From Histoplasma ohiense (Eukaryota; Ascomycota; Eurotiomycetes; Onygenales; Ajellomycetaceae): a stretch of 64,000 nt of DNA. Below, piece by piece: positions 58,370 through 64,000 of this stretch. Each line of letters opens with the position of its first letter. Position 1 is the first letter of the stretch. The notes beneath the pieces are model-generated. The model had not been told where the DNA came from. It saw only the letters and a program-made list of their open reading frames with translations, and made no database searches. The position numbers and the translations under genes are program-made. The DNA lies in NCBI GenBank assembly GCA_017607445.1, contig JAEVHH010000002.1, positions 62,001 through 126,000 of the forward strand. The letters run 5' to 3'.

Positions 58370-59058
58370 TCTCATACATAGTCACACAGTCAGTCTAGCA
58401 GTGAATCTATCTATCACTATTATTACTAATTCAAAATAAAACTAGAGTATAAATACACTAAACTTCTTTTGATAGATAATGATTTTTGATAACACTCATA
58501 GCATTATATCATCTATATAGAGTAAATCATGATCCCATTTGATCCCATTTTAAATGGGATCAGAATCAGTAATTTATAAGAAGAACATGACCTGGGACTA
58601 GATTTATAATATAAACAGTATAAAGTGACTAATTTAATAAACACTATATGGGACCAGAACTAAGAAATTTGATAATGAGACTGGAGAAATATTTAATCCC
58701 AGTTCCATACATGATCACACAGTCAGTCTAGCAGTGAATCTATCTATCACTATCATTACTAATTCAAAATAGAACTAGAGTATAAATACACTAAACTTCT
58801 TTTGATAGATAATGATTTTTGATAACACTTATAGCATTATATCATCTATATAGAGTAAATCATGGTTCCATTTGATCCCATTTTAAATGGGATCAGAATC
58901 AGTAATTTATAAGAAGAATATGACCTGAGACTAGATTTATAATATAAACAGTGTAAAGTGACTAATTTAATAAACACTATATGAGATCAGAATTAAGAAA
59001 TTTGATAATTAAACTGAAGAAATATTTAATCTCAGTTTCATACATGATCACACAGTTA
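58370..59058 (+). repeat. 333-bp tandem duplication
   Basis: Two adjacent copies, period 333 (CACACAGT at 58383, 58716 and 59049, the last starting a short third copy). Each copy contains a near-perfect palindrome with 10-bp arms, GATCCCATTT-T-AAATGGGATC (58541-58561 and 58874-58894), preceded by a partial repeat of the arm. Confidence 0.9.
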
Positions 59059-59950
59059 GTCTATGAAATAGAGACAATTCATTACTTATCAGACTGTAAG
59101 CTACAGTGTTTGTTTAGTGAATTGTAATAACAATTCACACAGATCTTCTTCAATATATCAGAGATTACAATATATTCAATAAATAAATTATAATTTTTTT
59201 TATATAAACTGTATAATAAATTGACTTTAATATTACAGCTGTGGATAAATGCTGATTCTATATTATTATTTTTTTTAACTGAAATTTAAAGTTTTTTATA
59301 TATAGTATTATATTTTTCTTGAATTTTCATCTCTTACAGCTGTGTAACAATTCTGCTGTTATTTTTGATAATTTATTCAATCAGTAGTTGTAGTCTATAT
59401 TCTGATATTTATATATTGATAAACTGCTGATATAACTGTTGAAGAATAAATGTAGATGAGCTGATGAGCTGCTGAGATTGTTGAAAATTCAATACAAATA
59501 AATTGATAAACTGTTGAAGATAAAGTAAGAGTGAATTGATGAATAATGTAAATTACTAAATCTTCAGAATCTGTTGAGTTTGCTGAGTTTATTCTATACT
59601 ATTATTAACTGTAATTTCATCATTTCTGAGCTGTTTTTCTTCATTTTTTAATGATTCTCTACTTATATTCAGTCATTTTGACTGCTTTGATTGTATTACA
59701 GATGTTTTAAGAATTGATAAATATAAATCATTGCATTTCAGATGTTTACTATTTGATTGTAATCATTATATTCTCTATATAAGCTGTCTAATATTTAATT
59801 ACATCTCATTTAGCATTTCTACATTAACTCTACAACACTACTATAATATTATTCATCTTTTTCATCTATATGATTGTTCTCTATTGACAGCTGTAGATTA
59901 CATGGAATTCATATGTATGAGTCATGTGTGGCTGTTGGATATCTTATTAT
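59059..59950. other. Very AT-rich intergenic DNA
   Basis: No credible ORF or repeat recognised beyond low-complexity A/T runs. Ends at a sharp composition change near 59950. Confidence 0.6.
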
Positions 59951-60081
59951 GTTCGCCCGAGGGATTAAACGGCGCGTTTTCAAGCTGAATAAGTGAGCGC
60001 AAGCGAGCGATTGCAGCTTGTATTTAATCATAGAAAACAAGCCCTTCTGTCACCCTCTCTTTTCTTCTTCTCCTTGACTCT
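59951..60081. other. Start of the GC-balanced island, downstream of the 182-aa gene
   Basis: CpG-containing sequence begins abruptly (TTCGCCCGAGGG, GGCGCG). Serves as 3' flank of the minus-strand gene at 60082. Confidence 0.5.
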
Positions 60082-60630
60082 TTAATGACCACGCAAGTCA
60101 AGCAAGATGGGAGAGTCGATCAAGTTCTCCAGTTCCTGTTCCCACTTTGGTTCGACAATCTCTTCAGCAATCAACCTGCGAACTACTCTTATAGTCCATG
60201 ACTGGCAGGTTTCCCGGACTTGAGCCTGAGTTGGGGCGCGCGGAGGGGGTTCTTGGTTGGCCCAATATTCAACACGTTGGACAGTCTGCTCATTAAGTGT
60301 TGCAATTTGGTGAATATCGCGAAAAGTACGGGAGTTCAGAATGTTGACTTCTGGCCGGCGCGAAAAGACCATGAATGTATGATCGCCAGTAACTTGGTAT
60401 ACAATTCCCGGTTCGCCTTCTTCTGCGACAAAGAGGGACCAATGATGGCCTTGTGCGTCTTGCTGTCGCTGACGAGCGACTCCGAGATAGAAACTGGTAC
60501 CGCCATCAGCCTTGCCGGACGACGTGTATGCCGACCACTCCTCTTCTCCGATTTTGCGTGTGAGTACGGCTGTCCCCCCTTTCATCGCGATCTCCCTTAA
60601 TCCAACTCTCTTGATGCTGTATCCGTCCAT
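60082..60630 (-). CDS. Conserved fungal protein of unknown function (182 aa)
   Basis: Uninterrupted 182-codon frame, normal CpG content, in the GC-balanced island. Starts 'MDGYSIKRVG' at 60630. Most distinctive is 'HHWSLFVAEEG' (62-72) followed by 'YQVTGD' (78-83), and a C-terminal half with 'CQSWTIRVVRRLIAEEIV'. I recall this arrangement in many uncharacterised fungal proteins but know no function. No signal peptide or membrane segment is evident, so probably intracellular. The next gene (61446-62264) is on the same strand, 815 bp away. The opposite-strand 126-codon ORF is its shadow. Confidence 0.8.
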   Translation of the reverse strand: MDGYSIKRVGLREIAMKGGTAVLTRKIGEEEWSAYTSSGKADGGTSFYLGVARQRQQDAQGHHWSLFVAEEGEPGIVYQVTGDHTFMVFSRRPEVNILNSRTFRDIHQIATLNEQTVQRVEYWANQEPPPRAPTQAQVRETCQSWTIRVVRRLIAEEIVEPKWEQELENLIDSPILLDLRGH

Positions 60631-61445
60631 AGTGGAGATTCGACTTGAGAAGAGCTCGTGGTGGGCCGGCAGATACCTGAGTAGCGTTTCGATTTAATAT
60701 TATTCGCAGGTTAGGTAGATAGGTATATCATAAAACTGGAGGACTGGAGGTGTCTAAACAAAGCCAAGAATCGGCGACATCGCGGCGGTATTTATTCTCG
60801 AACCGCCCCATCCTGGGGGAAGTTGCTTTCGTCCCGAGTACGTGTCGGGTGCTAGTCGCCCATATCACGGTCGTGCATTCCATAGCAACATGTTCTCAAG
60901 CACTGGGACCAATCGACTTTGACTGCCCAAAATAGTAATGCGTCGAGACTGCGGTGGCACCAGGGTATCTATCCTAAATCCTCCAAACATGGCTAGCGTT
61001 AATCCGCACCATCTGTGGATGGGATGTGTATCACTTGAATCCTAGTCATACTATTGCAAGGCAAAAGGGATGTTGGAAATCTGCATGGATTCCTAAGCCT
61101 GTTAATCACCGCCGTTCTCATAACTCCTAAGCTTCCGAAACACGGGAGAATTGGTGGTTATGAAACACCTAACACATGAAGCGCATGAAGGGCTAATCAG
61201 GGAAGATGAAATTTCTGGGCGAGGCCGGACCTTATAACTAGATTGGGTGACGGCGCTGGACAATTGTAGTACAGCAACAAAGTGTTTCAAGCAAAACAGA
61301 CGAGAAGACTAAATTGAACAATATCTCAGGCAGCTAATACAACTACCATAGGAGCCGATCAAGGACCTCCCAAGGATAAATGCATAATGCCATCGTGGAC
61401 TAAAGGCCTGAAGTAAGACTTTCAATCCCAACCTAATAGAGTATA
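60631..61445. other. Intergenic region between the two island genes
   Basis: Contains the presumed promoter of the 182-aa gene (nearest 61 bp to the right of its start and beyond) and the 3' flank of the APH-like gene. Only short chance ORFs. Confidence 0.5.
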
Positions 61446-62264
61446 CTAAAACAAAACACGCCTTGCTGCCATAATGCCACTCAGGTCGTATTTCTTTGGA
61501 GCTGTCAGGTCCATCCATTTCTGCCAATCTTCCCACCTAGCAGGTCTCATGATGCTGGAATACTCCCAATAATCCGGGTACCACCCTGCCGTCTCCCAGT
61601 CAATGATCCCAGTTATCTGAAGTGATTCTTGGTCGAACATAATGTTGTGCGGTCCAATGTCTACATGCGAGAAAACTGAGATATCAGAGTGAGGAAGCAT
61701 GCTCAGCAACTCTTTTTCATACTTTCGACCATTTGCTGAGTAGTAGCATTCGTAGATGCGGGAGCGAACATCATCGTTATTCCGGAGAGGAGAATGTGGA
61801 GGGTCTGCACAGCATAGTCCTGCCACAATGGGGTCGTTGATACATGGCGAACCATCGGCGAGACAAAGGAAGTGGTGTTGCAGTGCTGCAGGCTTTTCAA
61901 TCTGACGAAGTTTTTCAATCATTGACCAAGTTTCAATGCATATGCGCTTTTTTGTTGTATCATGCAGACTATCCCAAGCTTCTGTCAGTGGAGCGCCGGG
62001 GATGACACTCATCGCCAGTCGCCCTTCTTTGCCAACATAAGCGGCAAGGAAGATCTCCGGGACAGGGATATCAGTTTGCTCTTTCACAAGGCGCATAGCG
62101 ATTTCCTCAGAAGGACGAACTCTGCTTCCAACCTTTAGAATGGCCTCGTTGTCACACTTAAGGACCTTCACACCACCCTGATGGCTCAAGAGAATAACTT
62201 CGTCATGCATCCCGCGAAACATGCGTTCGGAACCCCACTCTTCCCACTCTTCCAGTGTACTCAT
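61446..62264 (-). CDS. APH-fold phosphotransferase (aminoglycoside phosphotransferase-like, 272 aa)
   Basis: Intact frame from ATG 62264 to stop at 61446. Protein-kinase-like fold: Lys in 'AILKVG' (residue 44), helix Glu in 'RPSEEIAMRLV' (about 53-54), 'GAPLTEAWDSL' (90-100), catalytic Brenner-type motif 'HVDIGPHN' (His200, Asp202, Asn207; usually HGD) and metal-binding 'IIDWE' (Asp222). Such fungal proteins phosphorylate small molecules or are uncharacterised; the substrate cannot be inferred and there is no reason to assume antibiotic resistance. Length is typical. No intron required. No TE-type mutation. Confidence 0.88.
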   Translation of the reverse strand: MSTLEEWEEWGSERMFRGMHDEVILLSHQGGVKVLKCDNEAILKVGSRVRPSEEIAMRLVKEQTDIPVPEIFLAAYVGKEGRLAMSVIPGAPLTEAWDSLHDTTKKRICIETWSMIEKLRQIEKPAALQHHFLCLADGSPCINDPIVAGLCCADPPHSPLRNNDDVRSRIYECYYSANGRKYEKELLSMLPHSDISVFSHVDIGPHNIMFDQESLQITGIIDWETAGWYPDYWEYSSIMRPARWEDWQKWMDLTAPKKYDLSGIMAARRVLF

Positions 62265-62689
62265 GTTGTCGGCTGGGCTGTTGCAGTACGGTTTGGGGGT
62301 TTTCGGTATGGGTGTACCTAGTATAATAGGCGCGGGGGAATTGTTAGCATTGCTTTTGATGTTGGACGATGGAATATCAGGGTTTGCTGCTAATGCAAAT
62401 GATTTACCCGGGCGGCCACGCTACCACACGTGATTAAATGAACCAGAAACTGTTGGACCTAGGCTGCCTATCACGGACTAGCGCACCACACATATATGCC
62501 TCAGCTGCCGACATGCTAATACAACCACTTAGACATCCCACAGGTTATAGCCTGGATTAACCCGCACTCCCTAAAAGATATGACATCGCCGAACATAGCA
62601 CCATCAATGTCATATCAGATTTGAAATCAAGACATTATCTTGCTACTTGCATCATACTATACCATCTACATCATAGCAAGTTTGATCTG
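62265..62689. other. Upstream region of the APH-like gene
   Basis: CpG-containing up to about 62590, then AT-rich toward the A5 LTR. Presumed promoter; no motif I can assign. Confidence 0.5.
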
Positions 62690-62948
62690 TGTAACGGGTG
62701 TACTTCAATTAACAATCTAGCACTATTCTAATACAGATTATGAATTGATTAAGAAAAGAAAGAGAAAAGAAATCAGAAGAAAAGATTGTATGAAGAGAGT
62801 TTTTATAGAGCAAAGTTTGAGATGAAAGAATATCAGAAGCTGCTTCACAATGAAGTGTGAAATAAAAGAACATTAAAAGCTATATAAAAGAATTGTTAGA
62901 AAGTATATAAATATAGAGTGTGAGATGAAAGAATCATTGAGAACTATA
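62690..62948 (-). repeat. A5: partial family A LTR, antisense
   Basis: TGTAACGGGTGTAC... is the reverse complement of the A LTR's 3' end, including the TATA region; cut at 62948 by the A4 insertion. The remainder should lie beyond the window. Confidence 0.8.
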
Positions 62949-63355
62949 TGTGACGGGTTAGCACCTGTTAGTAATTAACTTACACAACCAACTCCCCTCC
63001 TGCACCCACTCGTTCCTGGCTGTTGTGACCTCGCATAACCCTCGATGTTCTTCCGCTCCATGCTCCACACTCACATAGTTTCTAACAATTCTTCCGCGTA
63101 GCCCTCAATGATTCCCTCACCCCATGCTCCACACTTGTGTAGTTTCTAATGATTCTTACATGTATCTCTTAATGTTCTTCCACTCTGCACTCCACTGTGA
63201 AGCAGCTTCTGATATTCTTTCATCTCAAACTTCTCTCTATAAGAACCTTCTTTGTAGAACCTTTTCTTCTGATTTCTTTTCTCTTTCTTTTCTTAATCAA
63301 TTTGTAATCTGTATTAGAATAGTGCTAGATTGTTAATTGAAGTACATTCATTACA
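62949..63355 (+). repeat. A4 5' LTR (407 bp, two tandem units)
   Basis: TGTGACGGG...TTCATTACA. PBS TTACAAATTGATT follows; leader contains three copies of the ACGC-type hairpin unit, degenerate. Confidence 0.88.
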
Positions 63356-63747
63356 TTACAAATTGATTCTTCTGTGTTTAAGATCTGAATGTTTTGTTAT
63401 TAGTTCTTACATCTGAGTATATTGTTATCAGTTCTTACATCTGAGTGTGTTGTTATCAGTTCTTACATCTGAGTGTATTGTTTACAGATCTGAGTGTCTA
63501 GTTGTTACAAGAGATCTCTTATGAATCTGAGTGTCTCTATTGTTAGTTATATAGACTGTTGTGTCTAAGCATCTAAGACACAATCAACTGTGTTCTATAA
63601 GGCTTGAGTGTCTACAAACTGTAACACTGCAAATAGTATTTATGAAGAAGCTTGATCAAACTTAGCACTGCAATACTGTGAATAGTGTCTGTGAGAGAAC
63701 TGAGTATCTACAAGTATTTCTTTGTCTTTTTATTATTATTATTACAT

Positions 63748-64000
63748 ATTTTTAGATATTGAAATGAACTATAAATAATTCTACAAACATCTGCTGCATC
63801 TGAACACAGTGGACAATAACTTAGATCTACAAAGCATTCTTCAGCAGCAGATGCTACAGATGACTGAATTGTAATAATGATTTGCTGAAATGAATACTTC
63901 TGTATTCACTGTTTCTTCTACATTCATATCTTATGAAAAGCTCTCAAGAGAGAAGCTCTCAATTCTCAATAAATATGAGAAAGATCTAGCACTCTATCTT
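63748..64000 (+). pseudogene. gag: A4 gag, N-terminal fragment
   Basis: Homologous to A1 gag from the start region (the ATG is mutated to ATA here) to the window edge; stops present. At the A1 insertion point it lacks the extra C. Confidence 0.75.

Larger units (their letters stand above)
62949..64000 (+). mobile_element. A4: family A copy, 5' part, cut by window end
   Basis: 5' LTR of 407 bp with two tandem units (62949-63355), then leader and gag start. The 5 nt before it (CTATA, 62944-62948) should recur after its 3' LTR. Strongly mutated. Confidence 0.88.

Noticed and set aside
36600..59900. Mitochondrial or plasmid origin because of AT-richness
   Set aside because: Chromodomain retroelements, nested target duplications and spliced remnants are nuclear; AT-richness follows from mutation.
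60220..60600. 126-codon plus-strand ORF opposite the 182-aa gene
   Set aside because: Opposite the recognisable HHWSLFV/YQVTGD protein; shadow.
1..64000. tRNA or rRNA genes
   Set aside because: No cloverleaf-like or rRNA-like segment was recognised; a tRNAscan-SE or Infernal run would be decisive.

Overview
The window reads as a repeat-dense, AT-rich block of a filamentous ascomycete (Pezizomycotina-like) genome. This rests on chromodomain Ty3/gypsy elements, a Tad1-type LINE, short introns with GTAAG donors and CTAAC-like branch points, a fungal RecQ-type helicase relic, a PIF/Harbinger relic and a fungal-type APH-fold gene. Most repeats carry dense C-to-T / G-to-A changes resembling repeat-induced point mutation (RIP), strongest at CpG. 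I cannot name the species.

Layout. 1-821 and 7019-about 9295: a minus-strand Tad1-like LINE, split by an apparently recent, unmutated Ty3/gypsy chromovirus (A1, 822-7013, identical 597-bp LTRs, TSD ATATG). 9810-12050: 5' half of a second gypsy family (B1, minus). 12055-12654: degenerate gene. 12901-20042: full-length B2 (TSD CTTGT). 20048-22198 and 28132-33250: degenerate, partly spliced-looking genes of the pre-insertion locus, including a RecQ-like helicase, interrupted by mutated A2 (22204-28126, TSD CTTTA). 33275-51905: a third gypsy family, C (minus), with A3 inside it (36520-49606, TSD CTTTT) and B3 inside A3 (37019-44162, TSD AAGGC): a three-level nest. 51906-56026: B4 (minus, 5' part only). 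56640-58027: PIF/Harbinger transposase relic. 58370-59058: 333-bp tandem duplication. Near 59950 composition switches sharply to a CpG-containing island with two intact genes (60082-60630, conserved unknown; 61446-62264, aminoglycoside-phosphotransferase-like). 62690-64000: mutated A again (antisense LTR A5 split by A4).

How the parts work. A carries gag and pol in different frames joined by a predicted -1 ribosomal frameshift (slippery GGGAAAA plus a perfect 9-bp hairpin). B uses AAAAAAC for the same purpose. In A, B and C the sequence just after the 5' LTR is complementary to an LTR segment 25-60 bp downstream of a TATA-like box, which fits Tf1/sushi-type self-priming. A's leader is packed with small hairpins sharing a fixed hexaloop and covarying stems.

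The most unusual feature is in B. Between pol and the 3' LTR both full-length copies carry an antisense, three-exon gene of about 345 codons with conserved splice signals and a Cys/His-rich segment. Its few stop codons lie at different places in the two copies, as expected if an ancestral open frame was later mutated. I do not recognise its product.
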